Source: Leisingera sp. M658 (GTDB lineage Bacteria > Pseudomonadota > Alphaproteobacteria > Rhodobacterales > Rhodobacteraceae). From it: a stretch of 64,000 nt of DNA. The translations under genes and the position numbers were made by a program. Under the pieces are notes generated by a model that made no database searches, was not told the origin of the DNA, and worked only from the letters and a program-made list of their open reading frames with translations. The DNA is taken from positions 2,124,501 through 2,188,500 of the forward strand of contig NZ_CP083546.1 in NCBI RefSeq assembly GCF_025144145.1, written 5' to 3'. This document shows, one piece after another, positions 39,599 through 48,791 of the stretch (position 1 is the stretch's first letter; each line of letters begins with the position of its first letter).

Positions 39599-40651
39599 AT
39601 GGGACTTTTCATTCTCCGACGTTCAGGCGTGATGCTGCTGACGGCCTTGTGCCTGACGTTCATCGTGTTCTTCCTGACGAACCTTTACCCGAACCTTGAG
39701 AAACTCGCCAAGACCCAGGGCAACTTCCGCATGTCGGACGAAGCCGTGGCCAGTTGGCTGGACTCCAACGGCTATGGCGGCTCCATGGTCTCAAAATACG
39801 GCCAATGGCTGGGTGTGCTGCCCGGCTGGACCCAAGAAACCGAAGAGGGTTTCAAAGGCCGGTGCATGACTGGCACCGTTTCAGCCGAAGTTGCCGCCGA
39901 AGCCTCAACCTTTTGCGGTATTCTGCAGGGTGACTGGGGCTATTCCACCCGTTTTAAAGACGAAGTTTCTTCCATAGTGGCAGTGCGTTTGGGCAATACC
40001 GGCCGCCTGATGTTCTGGGTGCTGGTCCTGATGATCCCATCGGCACTGATCATCGGTGTCCTTGCGGGGATGCGCGAAGGATCGGTGACGGACCGAAGCC
40101 TGTCGACGGCCTCAATCCTGACGACGGCAACGCCGGAATACGTGTCCGGGGTGATCTTTATCGCTGTCTTCACATCTTCCACCGTCGGTCTGAAATGGTT
40201 CAAGGGCACCGCCACCTCGGCGATGGATAATCCGAATTTCGAAAACTTCTTCCTGCCGGTGCTGACCATCGCGCTGTACGGCATGGGCTACATCGCCCGG
40301 ATGACCCGCGCCTCGATGACCGAGGTGATGACTGCGCAGTATATCCGCACCGCCCGCCTTAAGGGTGTTAGTTTTCACAACATCGTTCTGAAGCACGCGC
40401 TGCGAAATGCACTGATTGCGCCTTTCACCGTCATCATGCTGCAGTTCCCCTGGTTGCTGAACGGCGTGGTGATTGTCGAAACCCTGTTCAACTACAAGGG
40501 CTTCGGCTGGATCCTGGTGGAAGCCGCAGGCAATAACGACATCGAACTGCTGCTGGCCGTCTCTGTGGTCTCAGTTGTCGTGGTTCTTGTGACACAGCTG
40601 ATCTCGGACATCGGCTATGTTTACCTGAACCCGCGTATCCGGATCTCTTAA
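39599..40651 (+). CDS. ABC transporter permease (DppB type)
   Basis: 350 residues. An N-terminal membrane helix (SGVMLLTALCLTFIVFFLTNLYPN) is followed by a long periplasmic segment of ~100 residues and five further helices. The EAA motif reads RTARLKGVSFHNIVLKHALRNALIAP. It is the first of two permease subunits; the extra periplasmic segment with cysteines (KGRCMTG, STFCGIL) is longer than in E. coli DppB. Confidence 0.92.
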   Translation: MGLFILRRSGVMLLTALCLTFIVFFLTNLYPNLEKLAKTQGNFRMSDEAVASWLDSNGYGGSMVSKYGQWLGVLPGWTQETEEGFKGRCMTGTVSAEVAAEASTFCGILQGDWGYSTRFKDEVSSIVAVRLGNTGRLMFWVLVLMIPSALIIGVLAGMREGSVTDRSLSTASILTTATPEYVSGVIFIAVFTSSTVGLKWFKGTATSAMDNPNFENFFLPVLTIALYGMGYIARMTRASMTEVMTAQYIRTARLKGVSFHNIVLKHALRNALIAPFTVIMLQFPWLLNGVVIVETLFNYKGFGWILVEAAGNNDIELLLAVSVVSVVVVLVTQLISDIGYVYLNPRIRIS

Positions 40652-40666
40652 GGAAGGCAGCAGAGA

Positions 40667-41881
40667 ATGGAACCTCTTAGCGCAATTGAAATTGCAGGGC
40701 GTATTATCTACCAGCTGTCTCCGGTTTGGATTTCCCTGGTGATCCTCTACGCCTTCTCGATCGGCTTCAAACGGCGGCTTGGCCTTTACGGCAAGCTGTT
40801 TGACAGCCCCATCGGCATGATCGGCTTTGGTCTGGTGATGTTCTGGGTGTTCACCGGCGTCTACGGCGCCATGGACATGATCATCACCCACGACCCGCTG
40901 GCACAGCTTTCCGGCATGAAGAACAAGGTGCCTGGCACGCCGCTGCGCAGCCCTGAAGAAGGTCAGTATGAATGGTATCTGCTGGGCGGTGACAACCTGG
41001 CCCGAGATGTCTTCAGCCGTCTGGTCAAGGGCGCCTGGGAAGTCATCAAAATCGCCCCGATGGCCGCGGTCTTTGCCTTTATGGTGGGGATCACCCTGGG
41101 CCTGCCCGCGGGCTATTACGGCGGCCGCCTGGACACGATCCTGTCGTTTGCAGCCAACCTGATCCTGGCCTTCCCGGTGATCCTGCTGTTCTACCTGCTG
41201 GTGACCCCGGAAATCGTCGCCACCGGTGTTCCGAACTATATGGCCATCGTGCTGTTTGTGTTCCCGATCATCTTTGTCGGGGTGCTGCTGAACTCGCGCT
41301 ACTACACCCGGCCCAAGCTGCGTAACTGGCTGCTGCCGGTTGTGCTGGGGACCATCATTTGGTTCTATCTGCAGCTGGTCTCCAATGGCGGTTACCTGAT
41401 CAAAACACCGGAATACGCGATCTGGGGCCTGCCCCGGGCGATGGATATGTTCGACATTCCCGGCGGTATCCTGGTGGTGTTTGTCTCGGTGGTCTTCGTC
41501 AACTCGCCCACAGTGTACCGTATCGTGCGCGGCCTGACGCTGGACATCAAAACCCGCGACTATGTGGCCGCAGCGCAAACCCGCGGCGAAGGGCCCTGGT
41601 ACATCATGCTGTGGGAGATCCTGCCCAACGCCCGCGGTCCGCTGATCGTCGATTTCTGCCTGCGCATCGGCTATACCACCATTCTGCTGGGCACCCTGGG
41701 TTTCTTTGGACTTGGCCTGCCGCCGGAAAGCCCGGACTGGGGATCGACCATCAATGACGGGCGCAAGCTGCTGTCGATCTACCTGCACCCGGCGCTGCCG
41801 CCTGCCTTTGCGCTGCTGACGCTGGTTCTTGGTCTGAACCTGCTGGCGGACGGGTTGCGCGAAGAAAGCCTTAAGGACTGA
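40667..41881 (+). CDS. ABC transporter permease (DppC type)
   Basis: 404 residues, longer than the ~300 of E. coli DppC. The EAA motif reads YVAAAQTRGEGPWYIMLWEILPNARGPLIV, typical of the second permease. The extra length is a hydrophobic segment between the first and third helices (VPNYMAIVLFVFPIIFVGVLLN and a following helix). It follows the first permease after 15 bases with its own ribosome-binding site AAGGAAGG. Confidence 0.92.
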   Translation: MEPLSAIEIAGRIIYQLSPVWISLVILYAFSIGFKRRLGLYGKLFDSPIGMIGFGLVMFWVFTGVYGAMDMIITHDPLAQLSGMKNKVPGTPLRSPEEGQYEWYLLGGDNLARDVFSRLVKGAWEVIKIAPMAAVFAFMVGITLGLPAGYYGGRLDTILSFAANLILAFPVILLFYLLVTPEIVATGVPNYMAIVLFVFPIIFVGVLLNSRYYTRPKLRNWLLPVVLGTIIWFYLQLVSNGGYLIKTPEYAIWGLPRAMDMFDIPGGILVVFVSVVFVNSPTVYRIVRGLTLDIKTRDYVAAAQTRGEGPWYIMLWEILPNARGPLIVDFCLRIGYTTILLGTLGFFGLGLPPESPDWGSTINDGRKLLSIYLHPALPPAFALLTLVLGLNLLADGLREESLKD

Positions 41882-41976
41882 TCCGGCTGGGGGACCGGCC
41901 CACCCGGTCCCCCGCAGAATTGGAGCCAGATGAAGGGGTCCTTTTCCCCTCCCGCTCCAACAGGGAGAATAAGAAT

Positions 41977-44067
41977 ATGAGCAAAATAGAAGAATACGAC
42001 GGCCCGATCCTTGAGATTGACAAGCTGTCGATCTCCTTCTTCACCCGCCTGCGCGAAATTCCTGCGGTGATGGACTTTTCCGTAGCCGTGCAACCGGGTG
42101 AGGCTGTCGGGCTGGTCGGCGAGTCCGGCTGCGGCAAATCCACTGTGGCGCTAGGCGTCATGCAGGACCTGGGCAAGAACGGCCGCGTTGTCGGCGGAAC
42201 TATCAAGTTCAAGGGCCGCGACCTTGCCGAGATGAGCACCGAAGAGCTGCGCGACATCCGCGGCAACGAGATCGCGATGATCTATCAGGAGCCGATGGCC
42301 TCGCTCAATCCGGCGATGAAAATCGGCAAGCAGCTGATGGAAGTGCCGATGATCCACGAGGGCGTCAGCGAGAAGGAAGCCTACAACCGGGCGATGGAAG
42401 TGGTGACCGACGTGCGCCTGCCCGACCCGGAGCGGATGCTGAACTCCTTCCCGCACCAGCTGTCGGGCGGCCAGCAGCAGCGGATCGTGATTGCGATGGC
42501 GCTGATGTCGAAACCGTCGCTGCTGATCCTGGATGAACCCACCACCGCGCTCGACGTGACGGTTGAGGCCGCTGTGGTTGAGCTGGTGAAGGATCTGGGT
42601 AAGAAATACGGCACCTCGATGCTGTTCATCTCACACAACCTCGGCCTGGTGCTGGAAACCTGTGACCGCCTGTGCGTGATGTATTCCGGCGAAGCGGTTG
42701 AGCGCGGCTCGATCGCGGATGTGTTTGATGAAATGCAGCATCCCTATACCCAGGCGCTGTTCCGCTCAATCCCGCTGCCGGGCGCCGACAAGAACTCGCG
42801 CCCGCTGGTGGCCATTCCCGGCAACTTCCCCCTGCCCCACGAACGCCCCAACGGTTGCAACTTCGGGCCGCGCTGCGACTATTTCGAACAAGGCCGCTGC
42901 GATCAGGATATGATTATCCCCATGTCGCCGGTGCATGGCAACGACCGCCATGAAACCCGCTGTCTGAAGTTCCAGGAAATCGACTGGAACGCCCCGATTA
43001 CCTTGGCTGAGACGAAGGAAAAAACCGCGCCTGGCAAGGTTGTTCTCAAGATGGAAAACCTCAAGAAATACTATGAGGTCGCAGCCAACGCCCTGTTCGG
43101 CGGCGGCGAGAAGAAGGTGGTGAAGGCCAACGAAACGCTCAGCTTCGAGGCACGCGAGTCTGAGACATTGGCCATCGTCGGTGAATCCGGCTGCGGCAAA
43201 TCCACCTTTGCCAAAGTGCTGATGGGCCTGGAAACCGCCACCGAAGGCCAAATCCTGCTGGACAATCAGAACATCGAACAGATCCCGATCGAGGAGCGCG
43301 ACACCAGGACTGTCTCGGACGTGCAAATGGTTTTCCAGAACCCCTTCGACACGCTGAACCCGTCAATGTCGGTTGGCCGCCAGATCATACGGGCGCTGGA
43401 AATCTTCGGCATCGGCAACTCTGAAGCCGAGCGTAAAAAGCGGATGCTGGAGCTTTTGGACCTGGTAAAGCTGCCCCGCGCTTTTGCCGACCGGATGCCG
43501 CGGCAACTGTCAGGCGGCCAGAAGCAGCGCGTGGGCATCGCCCGCGCCTTTGCCGGCGGTGCACGTATTGTGGTGGCGGACGAACCCGTCTCGGCGTTGG
43601 ATGTGTCGGTGCAGGCGGCGGTGACCGACCTCTTGATGGAGATCCAGCGCAAGGAGAAAACCACGCTGCTGTTCATCTCCCACGATTTGTCGATCGTGCG
43701 CTACCTCAGCGACCGGGTGATGGTGATGTATCTCGGCCATGTGGTGGAACTGGGCGACACCGATCAGGTGTTCTCGCCGCCCTACCACCCCTACACCGAG
43801 GCGCTGTTGTCGGCGGTGCCGATTGCCGACACCTCAATCGTGAAAGAGCACATCGTGCTGGAAGGCGACATCCCTTCGGCGATGAACCCGCCGCCGGGCT
43901 GCCCGTTCCAGACCCGTTGCCGCTGGAAGTCCGAAGTTCCAGGGGGCCTGTGCGATAAGGAAGTGCCGCCTGTGCGCCAGTTGGAAGACGGGCATCAGAT
44001 CAAATGCCACCTCAGCGACGAGGTGCTGGAGCGCATGACACCGGTGATCAAGGTTGCGGCGGAGTAA
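41977..44067 (+). CDS. Fused double ATPase of peptide-type ABC transporter
   Basis: 696 residues from ATG 41977, preceded by AGGGAGAA; the frame is open 57 bases further upstream. Two complete nucleotide-binding domains of the DppD and DppF types are fused: Walker A GESGCGKST twice, signatures LSGGQQQR and LSGGQKQR, Walker B LLILDEPTTALDV and VVADEPVSALDV, each followed by the oligopeptide C-terminal Cys-rich extension (FGPRCDYFEQGRC; CPFQTRCRW). Fusion of the two ATPases is common in rhizobia and Rhodobacteraceae. A bidirectional terminator follows. Confidence 0.95.
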   Translation: MSKIEEYDGPILEIDKLSISFFTRLREIPAVMDFSVAVQPGEAVGLVGESGCGKSTVALGVMQDLGKNGRVVGGTIKFKGRDLAEMSTEELRDIRGNEIAMIYQEPMASLNPAMKIGKQLMEVPMIHEGVSEKEAYNRAMEVVTDVRLPDPERMLNSFPHQLSGGQQQRIVIAMALMSKPSLLILDEPTTALDVTVEAAVVELVKDLGKKYGTSMLFISHNLGLVLETCDRLCVMYSGEAVERGSIADVFDEMQHPYTQALFRSIPLPGADKNSRPLVAIPGNFPLPHERPNGCNFGPRCDYFEQGRCDQDMIIPMSPVHGNDRHETRCLKFQEIDWNAPITLAETKEKTAPGKVVLKMENLKKYYEVAANALFGGGEKKVVKANETLSFEARESETLAIVGESGCGKSTFAKVLMGLETATEGQILLDNQNIEQIPIEERDTRTVSDVQMVFQNPFDTLNPSMSVGRQIIRALEIFGIGNSEAERKKRMLELLDLVKLPRAFADRMPRQLSGGQKQRVGIARAFAGGARIVVADEPVSALDVSVQAAVTDLLMEIQRKEKTTLLFISHDLSIVRYLSDRVMVMYLGHVVELGDTDQVFSPPYHPYTEALLSAVPIADTSIVKEHIVLEGDIPSAMNPPPGCPFQTRCRWKSEVPGGLCDKEVPPVRQLEDGHQIKCHLSDEVLERMTPVIKVAAE

Positions 44068-44105
44068 GACGCGAGAGCCTCAGCAAGTGTCTTCATCCAC
44101 AGCCT

Positions 44106-44139
44106 AAAAAAGCCGGGGTCGAATACCCCGGCTTTTTTT
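44106..44139. terminator. Bidirectional intrinsic terminator
   Basis: AAAAAAGCCGGGG (44106-44118) pairs with CCCCGGCTTTTTTT (44126-44139) around a 7-base loop. It ends the ABC operon on the plus strand and also suits the minus-strand sulfotransferase gene (stop at 44190). Confidence 0.9.
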
Positions 44140-44189
44140 AGCTTCTGAGCTCCGCTGATAGAATTCAACCAGTGACTGGTTGATTCAGC

Positions 44190-45653
44190 TCATACAACAG
44201 GACCAGTTTCAAAGCGGCCAGTCAAAGCCGCGTTTTTGTCCCAGCGCTCCCAGTTTTCGATCCACTCCTGCCCGCCCAGTGCCTCAACAAGCGGTTGCAA
44301 CTGCTTTTCAAAAGGTTTCCATTTGTTCAGGCCCTTAATGTTGATTTTCTCTCGTACTTGTAGAAGCGATGCGGTATTCACAACGCTCTTATTGCCTTCT
44401 GGTGCAAGACAGGCATCTTCCCAGCCCAGCCCGCATTGCTGGAGCAAAACCGGGATTTGGTTCTCGGGATCAGTGACAAGCGCCTCATAGGATTGGACCC
44501 GCATCTGCGTCCCAAGCTTGGACTGGTAGTCCAAGGCCGAGCGGTACACCTCGCGTGTCATGCAGCCAAGCCAGTCCAACCTGCAAGTGAATGCCATGAC
44601 CTCCTGGAAGCAAATCGAGAAATTCGATAGCCCTACATCCAGCGGGTGCCGCGACAAGAAAACAAACTTGCAGCCTGGCAGGAGAACCTGAGCCAAGGCC
44701 ATGTCCCGGCAATTCATGGGCATTTTGTCGATCAATACCGGGCCCTTGTTCTGCCCGTTCAGAGCCAACTGAAAGTACATCTTGCGAAAAACTTCAATCT
44801 CCTGCTCCTCTAAGCTGCCGGCCCAGGACCAAACATCTGTGCCTCTTCCGACCTCGGCCGTATACTTGCGAACCTCCCGCAATGTCCGGGACAGTGCCTT
44901 GCTTTCGCCAATTGTTTCAACGGCAGAATGCCGTTGCAGGATTGCCTCTGCCAACGTTGTGCCCGATCTCGGCATGCCGCACACAAATATCACTTTGGGA
45001 CCGACTGGATCGCTCGTTTCCGACAGTGCAGGTTTGAACTGTTGGATTTGACCGTCGATGGCACTTTGCAGTGCTTCGGAATGGAACCGGGCGCCCAGTG
45101 ATGCCTTCGAGCGTGCAAAACAGTTGAAGGCGACTGAATGCTTGCCGTGACGCTTTTCAATCAGCCCAATGGTGTTGTGGACCAGAGCCTGATCCATCGG
45201 TGGCAGAGTTTTTTCCTGCGCAAGTTTCTTGAGGCGCTTGTACTTTTGGCCATTTCGCGAAAACGGCTCCAGGCCGTTCAGAGCCGACAACGCCCGGATC
45301 AGATAGGGGTCCAGTTTCAAAGCCGTTTTAAAGTTACCGGCAGCAGCTTCGATGTTGCCCGCGGTTTGCTGCATTGCCGCCAGCTTTGCCCAACCTGCAG
45401 CTACATCGGGCCATTGCTTCACCATCACTTGGATCAGCGACAATGCCGTTTGCACGTCGCCTAGCTGGTAATAGCTCATCGCGGTACGATCGAGCGTTTT
45501 GATGTCAGGCAACCCCGCCTTGACACGCGGTATCAATACAGAAAGCGCCTGCTTGTAGTGCCCCTCCGCCAGAAAACTGTCAACGCGCTCAAGCCATGGT
45601 TCAGGCCGCATCTCCACCTCAGATCCGGGAGGTTTGCGCACATGTTGGTTCAT
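44190..45653 (-). CDS. TPR-repeat sulfotransferase-family protein
   Basis: 487 residues. Residues ~20-200 form about five TPR-like helix pairs; from ~215 a P-loop sulfotransferase fold begins. The 5'-phosphosulfate-binding loop is GMPRSGTTL (226-234) and the 3'-phosphate site FLSRHPLDVGLSNF. This architecture (TPR then Sulfotransfer_3-type domain, PAPS-dependent) is common in marine bacteria and resembles tyrosylprotein sulfotransferases; the acceptor is unknown. No neighbour suggests a pathway. Confidence 0.88.
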   Translation of the reverse strand: MNQHVRKPPGSEVEMRPEPWLERVDSFLAEGHYKQALSVLIPRVKAGLPDIKTLDRTAMSYYQLGDVQTALSLIQVMVKQWPDVAAGWAKLAAMQQTAGNIEAAAGNFKTALKLDPYLIRALSALNGLEPFSRNGQKYKRLKKLAQEKTLPPMDQALVHNTIGLIEKRHGKHSVAFNCFARSKASLGARFHSEALQSAIDGQIQQFKPALSETSDPVGPKVIFVCGMPRSGTTLAEAILQRHSAVETIGESKALSRTLREVRKYTAEVGRGTDVWSWAGSLEEQEIEVFRKMYFQLALNGQNKGPVLIDKMPMNCRDMALAQVLLPGCKFVFLSRHPLDVGLSNFSICFQEVMAFTCRLDWLGCMTREVYRSALDYQSKLGTQMRVQSYEALVTDPENQIPVLLQQCGLGWEDACLAPEGNKSVVNTASLLQVREKINIKGLNKWKPFEKQLQPLVEALGGQEWIENWERWDKNAALTGRFETGPVV

Positions 45654-45723
45654 CAGCCGCTCCTTGGTTCTGGCTTCAGCATGAACCTAAGGGAAAGTCG
45701 GTAAAGGAGCTGTAAACAACCTG

Positions 45724-46131
45724 TCAGCTCAGCAGCAGCACCACGATCATCAGCAGGTTCATCGACGCAAACTGCATCAGCCGCGGGGCCTCTTTCCCTT
45801 TGGCCGCAGCCAACAGGGCAGCCGTTACCGAAGCGGCCAGGCCAGCCAGCGCCAAGCCGCCGCCGATTGCACCCGCAAGGCCGGTTTCCGGTCCCCAAGA
45901 AGATCCGGCCAAAGACATGCCCTTGAGGCCGGTGCCGATCAGAATGCCAACTATGGCACCTGCCAGGCTCAGCACAGCACTGCGCGGCTGCCGGGGCAGA
46001 CGGCTGGCCAGGACACTGTCGATCATCTGCCGTGTCGGAACCGCGCTCGGCTGCCAGTCAATCCGGTTGATCCGCTCATCAAAGCTGTTGGTATACAAGC
46101 TATTCCCTCCAGAACTTGAGGGCAGATTCAT
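45724..46131 (-). CDS. Hypothetical membrane protein, candidate CtrA target
   Basis: 135 residues: a soluble N-terminus (to ~50), then three hydrophobic helices (AVLSLAGAIVGILIGTGL; GLAGAIGGGLALAGLAASVTAALL; FASMNLLMIVVLLLS). I do not recognise a family. A perfect TTAA-N7-TTAA box lies 37 bases upstream of the ATG, which makes it a candidate CtrA-controlled gene. The ribosome-binding site CTGGAGGGAAT is good. Confidence 0.65.
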   Translation of the reverse strand: MNLPSSSGGNSLYTNSFDERINRIDWQPSAVPTRQMIDSVLASRLPRQPRSAVLSLAGAIVGILIGTGLKGMSLAGSSWGPETGLAGAIGGGLALAGLAASVTAALLAAAKGKEAPRLMQFASMNLLMIVVLLLS

Positions 46132-46167
46132 AAAAATTTAAGGCAAATGCGTGACGCTATCACGGAG

Positions 46168-46182
46168 TTAACGGGGCATTAA
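46168..46182. promoter_or_regulatory. Perfect CtrA-type box TTAA-N7-TTAA
   Basis: TTAA (46168-46171), seven bases, TTAA (46179-46182), upstream of the minus-strand membrane-protein gene starting at 46131. It matches the established alphaproteobacterial CtrA consensus; in a GC-rich genome a chance match in a short gap is unlikely but not impossible. Confidence 0.5.
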
Positions 46183-46215
46183 GGGAACTTACCCACAGGT
46201 TAATGAAACGGCGCG

Positions 46216-46800
46216 TCAGCTGCCCCAGATCTTCTTCACGTAGTTCTGGGTTTCCTTATAGGGCGGCACCCCGCCGTATTTCTTCACCGCGTCCGGACCG
46301 GCGTTATAGGCTGCCAGCGCCAGCCGCCAGGACCCGAATTTGCGGAACTGCCGCGCCAGATACCGCGCGCCGCCCTCCAGGTTCTGCTGCGGCACCGCAG
46401 GGTTGACCCCCAGCGCCCGTGCAGTGGCGGGCATCAGCTGTGCCAGGCCCAACGCGCCTTTGTGCGATTTGGCGTTCGGGTTCCAATTGCTTTCCTGCTG
46501 CACCAGGCGCAGGAACAGATCTTCGGGCACACCGTGCTGGCGCGCCGCGTCCCGCGCCAGCTGCAGATACTGGCCGCGGTACTTGCCGCTATAGGGCAGC
46601 GTGCCCGAAGCTGAAGGGATCTGATAGGTCTTGGGCTGCAGCCGGGTTGAGTTCTTGTACTGGGTCGCCGCACGGCCATCCAGCACCCTGGTGTGGGCGG
46701 AAAACAAATCCCGCCGGTTCTTGGTGCTTAATACATCGGCGGCGGCAGGTTGCCCTGCCCCGACCATGGCAATCACCAACCCCGCAACGGCTTTGCGCAT
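46216..46800 (-). CDS. Lytic transglycosylase (SLT domain)
   Basis: 194 residues from ATG 46800; the frame extends to 46887 but the signal peptide ([21 protein letters not shown]) starts here. It cleaves peptidoglycan glycan strands with formation of 1,6-anhydro-MurNAc. The catalytic Glu lies in VQQESNWNP, followed by [18 protein letters not shown] and [24 protein letters not shown], the hallmark SLT motifs. No lipobox. Divergent from ssb (233 bases between starts), where CtrA or other elements are not seen. Confidence 0.92.
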   Translation of the reverse strand: MRKAVAGLVIAMVGAGQPAAADVLSTKNRRDLFSAHTRVLDGRAATQYKNSTRLQPKTYQIPSASGTLPYSGKYRGQYLQLARDAARQHGVPEDLFLRLVQQESNWNPNAKSHKGALGLAQLMPATARALGVNPAVPQQNLEGGARYLARQFRKFGSWRLALAAYNAGPDAVKKYGGVPPYKETQNYVKKIWGS

Positions 46801-47033
46801 TTCCGCTGTCCCAACACTGTCCCACTTTGCGCAAATATAACCAATGCAGAAGAAATTTAAAGCAACACCGGCGCAATCCGTCATCATTGCAGCGCAAACT
46901 CCTGCAAAATCATCCCCAGAGAGCTGCTTTCCTCACCTTGCACAGGTCTGTACTGTGCCAATCAAGCAGCCCGGACGGATTCGCGCCGGACCGGTGCTGG
47001 ACAGGACATTCAGGAAAAAAAGGACGGAACCCT

Positions 47034-47558
47034 ATGGCCGGCTCTCTTAATAAAGTCATGCTCATCGGCAATCTGGGCCGCGACCCGGAGGTGCGCAGCT
47101 TCCAGAACGGCGGCAAGGTGTGCAACCTGCGCATTGCCACCTCGGAAAACTGGAAGGACCGCAACACCGGTGAACGCCGCGAGCGGACCGAGTGGCACTC
47201 TGTGGCCATCTTCAGCGAAGGTCTTGTGCGCGTTGCAGAGCAGTATCTGCGCAAAGGCTCCAAGGTCTATATCGAAGGCCAGCTGCAGACCCGAAAATGG
47301 CAGGACCAAAGCGGCCAGGACCGGTATTCGACCGAAATCGTCCTGCAAGGCTTCGGCTCCACCCTGACCATGCTTGACGGCCGCGGTGAAGGCGGCGGCG
47401 GCCAAGACGGTGGTGGCGGCGGCGGTTATGGCGGCGGCAGCCAGGGCGGCTACGGCGGCGGTTATGACAGCGGCCAGCAAGGCGGTGGCAGCGGCGGCGG
47501 CAGCAATTTCGGCGGCGGCGCGTCCCATAACATCGATGACGACGAAATCCCGTTCTAA
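47034..47558 (+). CDS. ssb: Single-stranded DNA-binding protein
   Basis: 174 residues from ATG 47034; the frame is open further upstream, but the protein starts with [22 protein letters not shown] fold to ~residue 110, a Gly/Gln-rich linker encoded by near-repetitive GGC triplets (~120-160), and the acidic C-terminal tip DDDEIPF that recruits repair partners. Followed by a hairpin and then the decayed region. Confidence 0.96.
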   Translation: MAGSLNKVMLIGNLGRDPEVRSFQNGGKVCNLRIATSENWKDRNTGERRERTEWHSVAIFSEGLVRVAEQYLRKGSKVYIEGQLQTRKWQDQSGQDRYSTEIVLQGFGSTLTMLDGRGEGGGGQDGGGGGGYGGGSQGGYGGGYDSGQQGGGSGGGSNFGGGASHNIDDDEIPF

Positions 47559-47607
47559 CGGGCTATGCTCTGGGAATGTGAAGTTTCTCCACTTTAGAAA
47601 CAAAAGC

Positions 47608-47636
47608 AAAGGGTTGGCATTTGCCAGCCCTTTCAC
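47608..47636 (+). terminator. Hairpin terminator of ssb
   Basis: AAAGGGTTGGCA (47608-47619) pairs with TGCCAGCCCTTT (47622-47633) with one G-U pair and a two-base minimal loop (four if the last pair opens). The T-run is only three bases within the stem end. Confidence 0.7.
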
Positions 47637-47677
47637 GTTACGACACCGCTGTTTCGTATTTCCCTTTTCAAGGAGAT

Positions 47678-47944
47678 GTGAACAATCACCGTGACGATCC
47701 GCAGTTTGATCTGAGCACTGGATCAACCATTCCCTTGCTTGCCGCACCAGATGGCAAGTCATTGATCGCGCCTACAGTCTACATCCCTGCCTCCGTGGAC
47801 CTGCAGCGGTTTGATGCCGCGCCTTTGACAGCATCTACTGCAACAAAGGAAACTGATTATGGGGCTGAAACGGACGGACAAGTTCCGCCAGGATGCGGTG
47901 CCATTTGCACTGACCTGCGGGCTGCCGCACAGGCAGGTTGCTGA
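47678..47944 (+). CDS. Short hypothetical frame with good ribosome-binding site
   Basis: GTG start at 47678, two bases after AAGGAGAT, and 88 codons. The first ~50 residues (MNNHRDDPQFDLSTGSTIPL...) read like a normal soluble protein; the last third overlaps the IS3 OrfA fragment in another frame and looks like non-coding translation. It may be the N-terminal remnant of a gene broken by an insertion. No family recognised. Confidence 0.25.
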   Translation: MNNHRDDPQFDLSTGSTIPLLAAPDGKSLIAPTVYIPASVDLQRFDAAPLTASTATKETDYGAETDGQVPPGCGAICTDLRAAAQAGC

Positions 47945-48005
47945 TGATACGGGTGTTGGTATGCCGACGCTGAACATTGAGTATATGCAGCACCATTGGT
48001 TCTAG
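47859..48005 (+). pseudogene. IS3-family transposase OrfA fragment
   Basis: The frame from ATG 47859 reads MGLKRTDKFRQDAV, then LTCGLPHRQVADDTGVGMPTLN, which is the N-terminal helix-turn-helix of IS3-group OrfA transposases (in the intact family, GLKRTDEFR..A..IAL.SGL...QVADDLGVG.STL). A tag stop follows at 48003-48005 after unrelated residues, so only about 38 of ~90 residues survive. No OrfB is present downstream. Confidence 0.75.
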
Positions 48006-48640
48006 CGTGCATCCAGCATGAGATCGGGAAAGCACAGCAGTCGGGGCCCGGCAAGACACAAGGTCACGGACTTGCCGTCCTGCAATGAAACATTGAGGCA
48101 GCGGAAACTGTTATAGACTTGGTTTGATGGCGACATGATCAGGGTCCCGCCACCGTCCGGAAACCATCGCCAGCAGCTTTTCTGCGACGCCGCAACCCAG
48201 ACTTGTCTAATCTTGAAGGTACTGCCCGGCCTGCCGTGGCGGCACTCCACGAGCTTCGTGGTAAGTTTGCCGCGGATGGCCAGACTGGACTGGCAGGTGC
48301 CCGGCTTCAGCACGCTGTGCAGCCGTCAAAGGACACTGAAAGTGAGCCCGCCATATTATGGCGGAAACAGGCCCTGAACCTTCTGCCCCTTCTCGGGCTT
48401 TGCTGCGCAACACCTTGTCAAACAACGCATAACACCGGATCAGGACATCGGGCGGGTTATGGTCATAAAGAGACTCAACGGAATGGCCGGGACGCCTCAC
48501 GGTGTCTCGGCACTAATTTTCGTGCGGACAGAAGTGTTGCATCTCCAGGTGAGTAAAGCACGGCTGCACAATCAGGCAGAGACGATTTCCAGGAGAATGT
48601 GACAAGCCAGTTTAATCCCTGAAAACCGAACGAATTCAAA

Positions 48641-48781
48641 ATGATACTCTCAACCGCACGGATCCGCTACCGAGACCGCCAACTGTCGGTCTGCCTGGTG
48701 CAAGGGCGCAAAATCACTCATGCCGCGCCATATGGGCCCTTCGCCGCCGCCTGCCAAGCCGAACTGCATCGGCGGCCCTGA
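48641..48781 (+). CDS. Possible small hypothetical frame
   Basis: 46 codons, with a protein-like basic start (MILSTARIRYRDRQLSVCLV) but no ribosome-binding site before the ATG (GAATTCAAA). It ends ten bases before the convergent dctM stop. It could be a remnant; low confidence. Confidence 0.2.
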   Translation: MILSTARIRYRDRQLSVCLVQGRKITHAAPYGPFAAACQAELHRRP

Positions 48782-48791
48782 GCGCCCGCCC

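Larger units (their letters stand above)
47637..48791. other. Decayed region between ssb and the TRAP genes
   Basis: About 1.15 kb of lower-GC sequence with no intact recognisable gene. It holds an IS3-type OrfA start (47859-48005) that ends early, a plausible but unidentified short frame with a good ribosome-binding site (47678-47944), a minus-strand frame 48002-48313 of 103 residues with no known similarity, and a short frame 48641-48781. I found no intact inverted repeats or target-site duplication. I read it as a scar from a lost insertion. Confidence 0.6.

Noticed and set aside
48002-48313. A 103-codon minus-strand frame in the decayed region
   Set aside because: It has no ribosome-binding site, no recognised family and lies in degraded sequence; kept only within the region description.
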